A stretch of 64,000 bases of DNA from Glycomyces sp. TRM65418 (GTDB taxonomy: Bacteria > Actinomycetota > Actinomycetes > Mycobacteriales > Micromonosporaceae): positions 496,001 to 560,000 of the forward strand of contig NZ_JAJFAX010000002.1 in assembly GCF_019710475.1 (NCBI RefSeq), written 5' to 3'. The position numbers and the translations under genes are program-made. The number at the start of each line of letters is the position of its first letter. The stretch's first letter is position 1. Below, one piece after another: positions 26,336 through 33,322 of the stretch. The notes below the pieces were generated by a model. That model ran no database searches, was not told the origin of the DNA, and worked only from the letters and a program-made list of their open reading frames with translations.

Positions 26336-27190
26336 ATGGCGCGAGTGGCGGTGACCGGAGGCAGCGGCAAACTCGGCCGCGCCTGCGTGCGGGACCTGGT
26401 GGAGCACGGCTGGGAGGTGGTCAACCTCGACCGCGTCCCCTCGCCCGACGGCCTCGCGCCGTTCCTCCAGATCGATCTGACCGACTACGGCCAGGTCGTC
26501 GGCGCCCTCACCGGCGTGGACGACCGCTATGACGCGGTCGACGCGGTCGTGCACCTCGCCGCGATCCCCGCGCCCGGCCTCCACGCGAACTCGGCGATCT
26601 TCCGCAACAACATGCTGAGCACCTACAACGTCTTCGCCGCCGCGAAGGTCGCCGGGATCGCCAACGTCGTGTGGGCCTCCAGCGAGACCGTGCTCGGCCT
26701 CCCGTTCGAGACCCCGCCGCCGTACCTGCCGGTCGACGAGGAGTACGCGCCGCGGCCCGAGTCCACCTATTCGCTCGTCAAGACCCTCGAAGAGGCCATG
26801 GTCGAGCAGCTGTGCCGCTGGAACCCCGCGCTCAAGGCCACGGGCCTGCGCTTCTCGAACGTCATGTACGTCGAGGACTACGCGGCCTTCCCGGCGTTCG
26901 ACGACGACCCGACGCTCCGCAACTGGAACCTCTGGTCCTACATCGACGCCCGCGACGGCGCCCAGGCGATCCGCCTCGGCCTCGAACGCGAGGGCGCCGG
27001 CAAGGAGGTCTTCGTGATCGCCTCCCCGGACACCGTGATGACCACCCCGACGATGGACCTGGTCAAGGAGTACTACCCGGACCTGGAGCTCAAGCGCCCG
27101 GTGAGCGGCCACGAGACGCTCCTGTCGATCGAGAAGGCCCGCCGGGTCCTCGGCTACGACCCGCAGCACACCTGGCGCGACCACGTCTGA
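26336..27190 (+). CDS. NAD-dependent epimerase/dehydratase family protein
   Basis: 284 residues, AAAAGGGGG before the ATG. Extended SDR: TGGSGKLG (7-14), VHLAAIPAPG, Tyr145 and Lys149 in YSLVK, and LRFSNVMYVEDY after the active site. Family members act on nucleotide-sugars, uronates or similar substrates; there is no specific signature for one. It sits alone, 37 bp after a MerR-type promoter. Genes behind such promoters are often detoxification genes, so a role in coping with a reactive compound is possible but unproven. Confidence 0.87.
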   Translation: MARVAVTGGSGKLGRACVRDLVEHGWEVVNLDRVPSPDGLAPFLQIDLTDYGQVVGALTGVDDRYDAVDAVVHLAAIPAPGLHANSAIFRNNMLSTYNVFAAAKVAGIANVVWASSETVLGLPFETPPPYLPVDEEYAPRPESTYSLVKTLEEAMVEQLCRWNPALKATGLRFSNVMYVEDYAAFPAFDDDPTLRNWNLWSYIDARDGAQAIRLGLEREGAGKEVFVIASPDTVMTTPTMDLVKEYYPDLELKRPVSGHETLLSIEKARRVLGYDPQHTWRDHV

Positions 27191-27276
27191 GCCGCGACCG
27201 CTCCGGTGGGAGCCGGGGCGGGACCAGTGCCTCGACGCCGAGCGCCGAATCGGGACCGGTCCCGGATTCCGGCGCT

Positions 27277-27282
27277 TAATCT
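27277..27282 (+). promoter_or_regulatory. -10 box (TAATCT) for a leaderless lipoprotein message
   Basis: TANNNT box exactly 6 nt before ATG 27289; no ribosome site. Confidence 0.5.
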
Positions 27283-27288
27283 CGTCCC

Positions 27289-27774
27289 ATGACGCTCTCG
27301 CGAACCTTCCGTCGGCGACGCCTGGCCGCCTGCTCGCTCGTCGCCGCCCTGGCCCTGGCGGGCTGCGGCGACGACTCGGCCTCGGACTCCGATCCGGACG
27401 CCGGCGCCGCCTCCTCCGACGCGCCCACGGCGGCCGACGGCACCGACTACTCGGCCTGCGACGACGGCGAATGCGAAGTCGCCGTGTCCGAGCCGACCGA
27501 CTTCGTGTTCACGACCGCCGAAGGCGAGGTGACCCTCTCGATCACCGACGTGACCGAGAACGGCATCGAGATCAGCACGGCGTTCCCCGGCGCGGGGCAG
27601 AGCACCGGTTCCCTCGGGGGCCTGTGCGAATCGGTGCTGACCTCGACCTCCTCCTCCTCGGCCTGCTACGGCGGCGGCACCCTGCCGCCGCCGGAACCCG
27701 AGCCGGGCATCCTCGTGCTGCAGCTCCTCGGCATGAACGAGGGGGCCGCGATCCTGCGGATGGCCATGGGCTGA
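27289..27774 (+). CDS. small putative lipoprotein of unknown function
   Basis: 161 residues. Arg-rich start, hydrophobic stretch and lipobox LALAGC with Cys26, so the mature chain is lipid-anchored outside the cell. An acidic Ser/Asp/Ala linker is followed by a small domain with paired cysteines (SACDDGECEV) and one more pair further on. I do not recognise the family. No operon partner. Confidence 0.7.
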   Translation: MTLSRTFRRRRLAACSLVAALALAGCGDDSASDSDPDAGAASSDAPTAADGTDYSACDDGECEVAVSEPTDFVFTTAEGEVTLSITDVTENGIEISTAFPGAGQSTGSLGGLCESVLTSTSSSSACYGGGTLPPPEPEPGILVLQLLGMNEGAAILRMAMG

Positions 27775-27791
27775 CCGGTCGGGACCGGGGC

Positions 27792-27830
27792 ACCGGGAGC
27801 GTGGACGGACGCGCTCAGGGCGCTCCCGGT
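27792..27830. terminator. hairpin between lipoprotein gene and putative immunity gene
   Basis: A 10-bp stem ACCGGGAGCG/CGCTCCCGGT around a long loop, between convergent genes and overlapping the last codons of the leftward gene. Confidence 0.45.
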
Positions 27831-28276
27831 TCGATCAGCGGCAGGTCGGGGGCCCCGGCGATGGGTTCGACGGCGCCGATGACGGCGAGGACTCCGTCGT
27901 CGAGCTGCTCACTGTCGACCACGACGCGGCCGTGCGAGCCGTCGGCGGCGACGAGGGTCCACCGGAACTCCTCGGCCGACTCCGGCCCGAAGACCACACG
28001 CCGCTTCAAACGGGTCGCGAGTTCCACGGCGACGGCGAGGACCTCGGGTTCGCCGGTGTGCTCGGCGAAGGCGTCGAAGCCGACGAACTCGGCGAACGCG
28101 CCCGGCCCGGATCCGACGGCGACTTGCGCGATCACGGGCTCGGCCACGGGCGCGGTGAAATTGCGGCCGTTCCAGATTTCGATCTGCTCGGGAGGAACGG
28201 AGAAGGCCGCGGAGACGGCTTCGACGAGGAAGCTCAGATTCACCGGTTCGATGAACACGATCGTGTAGTCGCGCAT
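27815..28276 (-). CDS. putative immunity protein next to toxin-like gene
   Basis: 153 residues, starting with ATG in a TGATG junction with the upstream gene, so strictly coupled to it. The protein is small, acidic and soluble, with no signal or membrane segment and no recognised motif. Directly following a gene with a coiled-coil N-terminus and an unrelated compact C-terminal domain, it has the place and size expected of a polymorphic-toxin immunity protein. The assignment rests on context only. Confidence 0.5.
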   Translation of the reverse strand: MRDYTIVFIEPVNLSFLVEAVSAAFSVPPEQIEIWNGRNFTAPVAEPVIAQVAVGSGPGAFAEFVGFDAFAEHTGEPEVLAVAVELATRLKRRVVFGPESAEEFRWTLVAADGSHGRVVVDSEQLDDGVLAVIGAVEPIAGAPDLPLIEPGAP

Positions 28277-29061
28277 CAGGCCCTCCCCTGCGCCCGGTCG
28301 AACACGCTGCGCGCATGTTCCCATGTCCGGTCGGTCATATGTCGGCGAAACCGTGCGATCCTGGGATCACGTTCGGCTGACGCCCGGTCCCCGCCATGGG
28401 CCAAGAGGGCTTTGAGCGCGGTGAATTCCAACTTATTCATTTCTGCGAAGCCTTCGCCTCGAACGGGATAGACCGTGCCCGACGGCGTTTCGACGCCGTA
28501 CGTCCGGCCGTTCACCTCGTAGAGATTGTCGCGGAGATGAGTCGCACGGCCCGCCTTGATCGCGGCGATGTCGGCGTCGGTGTCGACGTGGGGGAGCACG
28601 ACCGTGTTCTTCGCCTTGACGGGGCTCTTCGGGCGGATCTGACCGAACAGGTGCCGCTTGCCCACGGGCTTCAGCGTGGTCGACGCGGCGGGGCCTTTGA
28701 TCGGCGGCGGTTCCTGCGAAGCGCCGGTGAGCGGGAACGACGCCGGCCGGAGGGACGAACCGCGAGACAGTGTCGCGGAACCGGTGCTCCCAGAGGCCGT
28801 CACGATTAAAGCCTTCAATGCGTCGACTTGTGCGCGAAGGGCATCGAGTGCGTCGGCCAGAGCATTGGCGTGTCCGGCGAGTTCCTCGGCTCGGTCACTC
28901 GCGGCCTGAGTCTGATTCGATTTGACGTCCACGCCGATGGCGGCCAGTTGCGCCGCCAATTGTTCGAGCAGGTCCTTGGAGGAAGTAATGCCGCCGGCCA
29001 GTTCGCGCGCGCTCTCCGCATTCGCGCCGACCGAACCCGAGGCTTCGTCGACGTTCGACAC
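28276..29061 (-). CDS. putative polymorphic toxin-like protein (coiled-coil N-terminus, unknown C-terminal domain)
   Basis: 261 residues from GTG; GGAAGGAG lies 5 nt upstream, while earlier in-frame starts have none. Residues 1-95 are Ala/Leu/Glu-rich and helical, like the N-terminal secretion modules of WXG/LXG or DUF6244-type proteins. A Pro/Ser/Thr-rich linker follows. The last 110 residues form a compact domain with LRDNLYEVNGRTYGVETPSG, TVYPVRGEGFAEMN and a basic His/Arg-rich end. There is no signal peptide; export would need a type VII-like route, and no such genes are in the window. Toxin activity is inferred from architecture and the coupled small downstream gene. Confidence 0.5.
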   Translation of the reverse strand: MSNVDEASGSVGANAESARELAGGITSSKDLLEQLAAQLAAIGVDVKSNQTQAASDRAEELAGHANALADALDALRAQVDALKALIVTASGSTGSATLSRGSSLRPASFPLTGASQEPPPIKGPAASTTLKPVGKRHLFGQIRPKSPVKAKNTVVLPHVDTDADIAAIKAGRATHLRDNLYEVNGRTYGVETPSGTVYPVRGEGFAEMNKLEFTALKALLAHGGDRASAERDPRIARFRRHMTDRTWEHARSVFDRAQGRA

Positions 29062-29155
29062 CGGAACTCCTTCCGGACTAGGGGTATCGCCAGAATAAGT
29101 GACCCGCCATGTGATCGCAAGCACACGACTTGTTGTGGCACATCAGTGGCGGAGA

Positions 29156-29191
29156 GGGCCGGTCGGTCCGCCACCTCGGACCGACCGGCCC
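29156..29191 (-). terminator. long hairpin between the two small-gene operons
   Basis: A perfect 15-bp stem GGGCCGGTCGGTCCG with its complement and 6-nt loop. It lies downstream of the 111-residue gene and upstream of the toxin-like gene. Confidence 0.7.
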
Positions 29192-29238
29192 GGGAGGAAG
29201 GTCTGATGTCGCCGGGACGCGGCGCGGCTTGAGTGCCG

Positions 29239-29574
29239 CTATTTGTTGTCGGGTTCAGCGATGAGTGCGCGGGTCTTCTCGAGAATCCATTCGCACCACT
29301 CGTCGCCCCTCCAGGCGCCGAACCATTCGGGGACCGGATCGGGTTCGTCGCTGAAACGGCAGATCTCCCGCGGCCCCGCGCCGTCGTTGCAGCAGACGCG
29401 GTACTCCGCCGGGACGAGTGGGTGGCCGCCGTTGTTGGGGCCGATGCGGAAGACCGAGAACACCGCCGGCTCCCTGGCGAAGTCGCCGAGCCAGCCGTCC
29501 GTGTCGGGATCGCTGTCGTGACAGCCCTGGGATGCCGGTTCGGGCTCGGGAGCGTCGCCCGTGGCGTCACCCAT
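29239..29574 (-). CDS. hypothetical protein, 111 residues
   Basis: The start overlaps the end of the upstream small gene by 8 bp, so the two form an operon. The chain is acidic and unusually rich in Trp and Cys (CRFSDEPDPVPEWFGAWRGD, EWCEWILEK). No signal, membrane segment or known motif is seen. Coupling and composition argue that it is a real gene. Proximity to the toxin-like gene raises the possibility of another effector/immunity type pair; there is no direct evidence. Confidence 0.55.
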   Translation of the reverse strand: MGDATGDAPEPEPASQGCHDSDPDTDGWLGDFAREPAVFSVFRIGPNNGGHPLVPAEYRVCCNDGAGPREICRFSDEPDPVPEWFGAWRGDEWCEWILEKTRALIAEPDNK

Positions 29575-29923
29575 TGCAGAACTTCACCGGCCCCGGGCCG
29601 CCGTCGCCGGAGCCGGGACGGTTCGACGGACGGTCGGTGATGTGGTGGCCGGTGTAGAAGACCTTGAACGCGACGTCTTCGACCCAGACCTTCCACTCGG
29701 GGTTGAACGCCCGCCAGCCCTGGCCCCACGTGGCGTGAAGGTCGCCGGAATTCAGACCGGACACGATCAGCACGATGTCGGCGAGGTTGTCGTCCGCCGA
29801 CACCTGGAACGAATCCGGTGCGTCGATTGTCGAAGCGCGGACGGTGAAATCGGTGTGTCCATCGGTGAACCGCCCGCGCTCCAACGGGTCGGGCGCGGGT
29901 GCGGTGCGACTTCGGTTGCTCAT
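29567..29923 (-). CDS. hypothetical protein, 118 residues
   Basis: GGAGGA lies 6 nt before the ATG. It is a soluble protein with aromatic-rich patches (HATWGQGWRAFNPEWKVWVE, FKVFYTGHHITD) and one Cys near the C-terminus. Not recognised. It is first of a two-gene operon, divergent from the XRE gene across a region with a large palindrome. Confidence 0.55.
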   Translation of the reverse strand: MSNRSRTAPAPDPLERGRFTDGHTDFTVRASTIDAPDSFQVSADDNLADIVLIVSGLNSGDLHATWGQGWRAFNPEWKVWVEDVAFKVFYTGHHITDRPSNRPGSGDGGPGPVKFCNG

Positions 29924-30036
29924 CGGTGTCCTCCATTTCAGATTGGATCAACCTGCGACATGGATGACAGTAGGACGAGTTTCCGCAGCTCACAATGAGG
30001 CGCGGGCCGTTATTTGAGCGCTCTCCGGTGCGGAGC

Positions 30037-30077
30037 CTAACGGAATCGCCCTAACAAAATTAGGCCGATTCTGTTAG
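30037..30077. promoter_or_regulatory. nested inverted repeat between divergent genes
   Basis: Outer arms CTAACGGAATCG (30037-30048) and CGATTCTGTTAG (30066-30077) pair with one G-T mismatch. Inside is a second perfect repeat CCTAA-CAAAA-TTAGG (30050-30064). As RNA or cruciform this is an almost continuous 18-position stem. It is a likely operator for the XRE regulator or a DNA structure; its AT-rich composition contrasts with the region. Confidence 0.6.
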
Positions 30078-30162
30078 AGCACTTGCGAAGTGGGGGGTTT
30101 ACAAATTCCGGACTTATGCCATCATGGAGCCCCACCAGTCGAAGAGCATCGGGAGTTCAACG

Positions 30163-30993
30163 ATGATCCGAGCACGACTCATGCGATGGTTCGTTGCGGT
30201 CTCACTCCGGGACGCCAGAATCGCGGCCGGACTCACGCAAGCGGAGGCGGGACAGGAGTTCGGATGCTCTTCACAGACGATCTACTACTGGGAGAAGGGC
30301 GAACGCCACCCGAAGTCGAGCGAGGTCTCCCAGATCGCCGAGACCTACCATCTCACCGCTGAAAACAAGCGATACCTCAAGCTGGTCCTGGAGAAGAAGG
30401 ACTCGCAACGGCTGGAGGCGGACGCCAGGTTCCATGCGATGGCGCTGGCGAAGGCAGAGCTCCACTCGGGCATCATCTTCAAGTACGAGCCGCACCTGGT
30501 TCCCGGACCGCTGCAGACGAGGTATTACCACGACCTCGTTCCCCAAGCTGCCGAGCAGCTAGAGCTGTCAGAGTCGGAGAAGGGATGGAAGTTCAAGTAC
30601 GGACGTCGGACAGCGATCCGAGGACGCAAGAACCCGCCCGACATCCAATATCTCATCGGGGACAGCGCGATCTATCTTTTGCGCACTCTGCCGAAGAGCG
30701 TGCAACGAGAGTTGGTAGACCAGATGCTTGCAGACGATGAGCTGCCGAATGTCGAAGTCAGGGTAATCGCTAGTTTCCATACCGGCCGCAACACGCCATT
30801 CAGCGTATACAAGCCGGGCAAGAGCAAGACTGCTCCGCCTACCTTCGTCTACTCCGAGATCCTTCACGGCAGCTGGTGCATCGAGGAGGACAACCTCGTT
30901 GCCCTGTACGATGATGCCGGTCGGGCCATGTGGCGACTTGGGATACCGTTGAAGGAGTTCCTCCATGAAAACTGCCGTGACCTCCTGGCGTAA
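30163..30993 (+). CDS. helix-turn-helix (XRE) regulator with DUF5753 domain
   Basis: 276 residues from ATG 30163, chosen for GGGAG 8 nt upstream; ATG 30124 is in frame without such a site. XRE helix-turn-helix near the N-terminus (SLRDARIAAGLTQAEAGQEF, SSQTIYYWEKGER), then the DUF5753 domain (IFKYEPHLVPGPLQTRYYHD, VEVRVIASFHTG). These regulators are typically followed by a small DUF397 protein, as here, and resemble the WhiJ/AbaA-type developmental pairs of Streptomyces. Codon use is less GC-rich than neighbours, suggesting transfer. It overlaps the DUF397 gene by 29 bp. Confidence 0.88.
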   Translation: MIRARLMRWFVAVSLRDARIAAGLTQAEAGQEFGCSSQTIYYWEKGERHPKSSEVSQIAETYHLTAENKRYLKLVLEKKDSQRLEADARFHAMALAKAELHSGIIFKYEPHLVPGPLQTRYYHDLVPQAAEQLELSESEKGWKFKYGRRTAIRGRKNPPDIQYLIGDSAIYLLRTLPKSVQRELVDQMLADDELPNVEVRVIASFHTGRNTPFSVYKPGKSKTAPPTFVYSEILHGSWCIEEDNLVALYDDAGRAMWRLGIPLKEFLHENCRDLLA

Positions 30994-31219
30994 GAGCACT
31001 CGTAGCGGAGCTTCCAACTCTTCTGACTGCGTTGAGGTCCGCCGAGCCTGGCGCAAGAGCACCCGCAGCGGTAGCACCGACTCTTCCGACTGTGTCGAGG
31101 TCTCGCTGTGCGGCGACTCCGACGGTTTCCATCTCCGTGACTCCAAGCTCGGCGATGCCTCCCCGGTTTTCGACCTCACCCCCGCTGACCTTCAAGGGCT
31201 TCTGAACCAGGCCGACTGA
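30965..31219 (+). CDS. DUF397 domain-containing protein with duplicated motif
   Basis: 84 residues, overlapping the XRE gene by 29 bp. DUF397 proteins are small partners of XRE-DUF5753 regulators. The family signature is W-R-K-S-x-x-S-x5-DCVEV. Here it occurs twice: SWRKSTRSGASNSSDCVEV and AWRKSTRSGSTDSSDCVEV, 21 residues apart, followed by one normal C-terminal half (FHLRDSKLG, FDLTPADLQGLL). A normal DUF397 protein has one copy. Confidence 0.88.
   Translation: MKTAVTSWRKSTRSGASNSSDCVEVRRAWRKSTRSGSTDSSDCVEVSLCGDSDGFHLRDSKLGDASPVFDLTPADLQGLLNQAD
30986..31102 (+). repeat. in-frame 63-bp-spaced duplication inside DUF397 gene
   Basis: The 54-bp segment 30986-31039 recurs at 31049-31102 with mostly third-position differences. 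It encodes the duplicated WRKSTRSG motif. Confidence 0.85.
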
Positions 31220-31244
31220 CGCGCTTGCGCTAGAGACAGCGACT

Positions 31245-31275
31245 TCGGGCCGGTGGCATCATGCCACCGGCCCGA
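31245..31275 (+). terminator. terminator of XRE/DUF397 operon
   Basis: A perfect 15-bp inverted repeat TCGGGCCGGTGGCAT/ATGCCACCGGCCCGA with a single central base, 25 nt after the stop. Confidence 0.7.
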
Positions 31276-31349
31276 GCTCGTGTCGGCACCGCTCAGATGG
31301 AAGCGCCGTCCAGGAGCCTCGGCCCTGACCGGGGCCGCTCACCTCGGTT

Positions 31350-31413
31350 CTCAACGCTTCGGTTGACAATGCTTGTGGGTCGGCATAACCTTGTTCTCAA
31401 CCAATGAGTTGAG
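31350..31413 (+). promoter_or_regulatory. arsR-type promoter flanked by two operators
   Basis: -35 TTGACA (31363-31368), 17-bp spacer, -10 TAACCT (31386-31391). The same inverted repeat CTCAAC-N6-GTTGA(C/G) occurs at 31350-31367, overlapping the -35, and at 31396-31413, just after the -10. This is a good candidate for autorepression by the ArsR protein encoded next. Confidence 0.75.
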
Positions 31414-31421
31414 GAAGTTCG

Positions 31422-31790
31422 GTGGAAGAGAACACGGAGCGGCTCAACCGGGCGTTCGCGGCGCTGGCCGACCCGACACGGCGAGACCTGATAGCCAGGC
31501 TGGCCGATGCGGACGCGACCGTGAGCGATCTGGCGGAGCCGTACGACATGAGCCTCCAAGCGGTCTCCAAACACGTGAAGGCCCTCGAAGAGGCCGGCCT
31601 GGTGACCCGCAGCAAGGACGCCCAGCGTCGGCCGGTCCACCTGGACGCGGACGGGCTCGGATTGATGACGAAGTGGATCGAGCGCTATCGCCGAGAGGCC
31701 GAGGAGCGCTATCAACGACTCGACGCCCTGCTGGGCCGCATGGCCGACGACGAGCATGACCGGCAAACCCCTAGGAAGGAAGCATCATGA
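31422..31790 (+). CDS. ArsR/SmtB family winged-helix regulator
   Basis: 122 residues from GTG with GAGGAAG upstream. Winged helix: NRAFAALADPTRRDLIARLAD, LAEPYDMSLQAVSKHVKALEE, then a beta-wing with QRRPVHLDADG. No cysteine-rich metal site is visible, which fits the non-metal ArsR group that pairs with SRPBCC/AHSA1 genes. It overlaps that partner gene by ATGA. Confidence 0.92.
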   Translation: MEENTERLNRAFAALADPTRRDLIARLADADATVSDLAEPYDMSLQAVSKHVKALEEAGLVTRSKDAQRRPVHLDADGLGLMTKWIERYRREAEERYQRLDALLGRMADDEHDRQTPRKEAS

Positions 31791-32875
31791 CCAGGCATGA
31801 GACCGAGATTGCGGTGGACGAGAAGGTCCCCACGATCGAGATCATCCGGGAATTCGACGCGCCGCCCGAGCACGTGTTCCGGGCCCACGTCGACCCTGAG
31901 CTCTTCGCGCAGTGGATCGGCCCGCGGTCGATGACCACGAGAGTCACGCGATGGGACGCACGTACCGGCGGCGAGTGGGCCTTCGCGAACGATCGCGGGG
32001 GCGAAGAGATCGCCTCCTTCTACGGCAGCTTCCACCAGGTGCGGCCGAACGAGCGCATCGTCAGGACCTTCACCTACGAAGGCGAGCCCGACGGCGTCGC
32101 ATTGGAGACGCTGACATTCGAAGCACTCGAAGGCGGGCGTACACGCCTGCGAGGGCTGAGCCTGGTACGCGCCTTCGAGACCCGTGACGGCATGCTGTCC
32201 AGCGGTATGGACGTGGGAGTCGAGGAGGGCTTCGACAAGCTCGACGAGCTGCTCGCGAATGGATCCGCGACTCCGCTTGAGCTTGAGAGACCTGCTCAGC
32301 GGCACGCGCATGATGCGGCCCGGTTCACCGCGCTGGTCGAGTCCGCCTCGGCAGAGGACTGGACGCGACCCAGTCCGGTCGACGGGTGGACGGCCATCGA
32401 TGTCGTGAAGCATCTGGTCGAGTGGTCCCGCGGCCTCTTGCAGGGGGCGGGGATCGAACTCCCGGCTTTGGACGTCGAGAACGACCCGGTCGCCGCGTGG
32501 AAGCGGCACGTCGCCGACATCCAGGCCATCCTGGACGATCCTGCCGGGAGAGTGCTCAGCAATCCGCACTTCGGCGACAAGCCGGTGGAGGAAGCGATCG
32601 ACCAGTTCTACACGGGCGACGTCTGGATGCACTCCTGGGACCTCGCCAAAGCGCTCGGCCGCGAGATCGACATGGGCGAAGAGCGCTGCCGTGCCGCATT
32701 GGAGGCCATGGGGCCGATGGAGCAGATGCTTCGCGACAGCGGGCAGTTCGGTGCCGCCGTGCCCGTCGATGAGGACGCTTCCGCGCAGGACAAGCTGGTG
32801 GCGTTCATCGGGCGGGACCCGGAATGGCGGCCGGAAGTCGGCTTACCCGCCGGGCAGGCCGAAGATCAAGCTTGA
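31787..32875 (+). CDS. SRPBCC (AHSA1)-DinB/TIGR03086 fusion protein
   Basis: 362 residues. Residues 1-165 are an AHSA1/START-like ligand-binding fold (IEIIREFDAPPEHVFRAHVD, FAQWIGPRSMTTRV, GFDKLDELL). Residues 175-362 are a TIGR03086/mycothiol-dependent DinB-like domain (FTALVESASAEDWTRPSPVD, GWTAIDVVKHLVEWSRGL, YTGDVWMHSWDLAKALG) with the His residues expected for metal. These two modules are usually separate genes. The order ArsR-SRPBCC is common. A fused thiol-dependent enzyme would suggest handling of a small hydrophobic or electrophilic ligand; this is inference. Confidence 0.85.
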   Translation: MTRHETEIAVDEKVPTIEIIREFDAPPEHVFRAHVDPELFAQWIGPRSMTTRVTRWDARTGGEWAFANDRGGEEIASFYGSFHQVRPNERIVRTFTYEGEPDGVALETLTFEALEGGRTRLRGLSLVRAFETRDGMLSSGMDVGVEEGFDKLDELLANGSATPLELERPAQRHAHDAARFTALVESASAEDWTRPSPVDGWTAIDVVKHLVEWSRGLLQGAGIELPALDVENDPVAAWKRHVADIQAILDDPAGRVLSNPHFGDKPVEEAIDQFYTGDVWMHSWDLAKALGREIDMGEERCRAALEAMGPMEQMLRDSGQFGAAVPVDEDASAQDKLVAFIGRDPEWRPEVGLPAGQAEDQA

Positions 32876-33229
32876 GGTCGTCCTGAAAGAGGAAGGCTCC
32901 GCCGACAGGTCCTGAGCGCCGTCAGTTCGTGGTCGTCCGCTGCTCGAGCATCGGAGGCGGGGCCATGCCTGCGTCTGCCGATCGCTGGGTCCGGCGATGT
33001 TCAGGCGGTCGACGTCCTCGGTCGGCTCACCGTAGCGATCAAACAGCACTCGCAACTGGTCACGGTCGGCAGACGAGAGTGATGCCCGTTCGTCAGTCAG
33101 CACTGCCCCGAGCTCCCCGAGCGCGAGTCCCGGTTCCCCGGCCCGAGCCGACCTTGCGATGAACTCGGCTTCCCGCACGTTCGGAAGCAGGGGCGGCAGT
33201 CGTTCGATGAGGTCTCTGGTGGCCGCCAT
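32843..33229 (-). CDS. MafI-like/hypothetical small protein
   Basis: 128 residues from ATG 33229, convergent with and overlapping the fusion gene end by 33 bp. The first 80 residues look like a real helical protein: RDLIERLPPLLPNVREAEFI, RAGEPGLALGELGAVLTDE, SLSSADRDQLRVLFDRYGE. This 'xxGEPGLALxxL' layout matches small MafI-family immunity proteins and their relatives. The last 45 residues look like frameshifted or read-through sequence. No ribosome site is clear, so the gene may be a remnant. Confidence 0.45.
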   Translation of the reverse strand: MAATRDLIERLPPLLPNVREAEFIARSARAGEPGLALGELGAVLTDERASLSSADRDQLRVLFDRYGEPTEDVDRLNIAGPSDRQTQAWPRLRCSSSGRPRTDGAQDLSAEPSSFRTTSSLIFGLPGG

Positions 33230-33310
33230 CACCGGGTCGCGCCACTGGGCGTGGTTCCTGGGACTGCCCCTGAGCCGCTCAGCGGTGAGCCGACCGAGGC
33301 CGTCCGGGAC

Positions 33311-33316
33311 TACCAT
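33311..33316 (+). promoter_or_regulatory. -10 box (TACCAT) for a leaderless XRE regulator message
   Basis: TANNNT box exactly 6 nt before ATG 33323; there is no ribosome site. Confidence 0.5.
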
Positions 33317-33322
33317 CGACCC

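Noticed and set aside
27815-29061. Naming the C-terminal toxin domain (for example EndoU, deaminase or colicin type)
   Set aside because: No catalytic motif of those families could be placed with confidence, so it is left unnamed.
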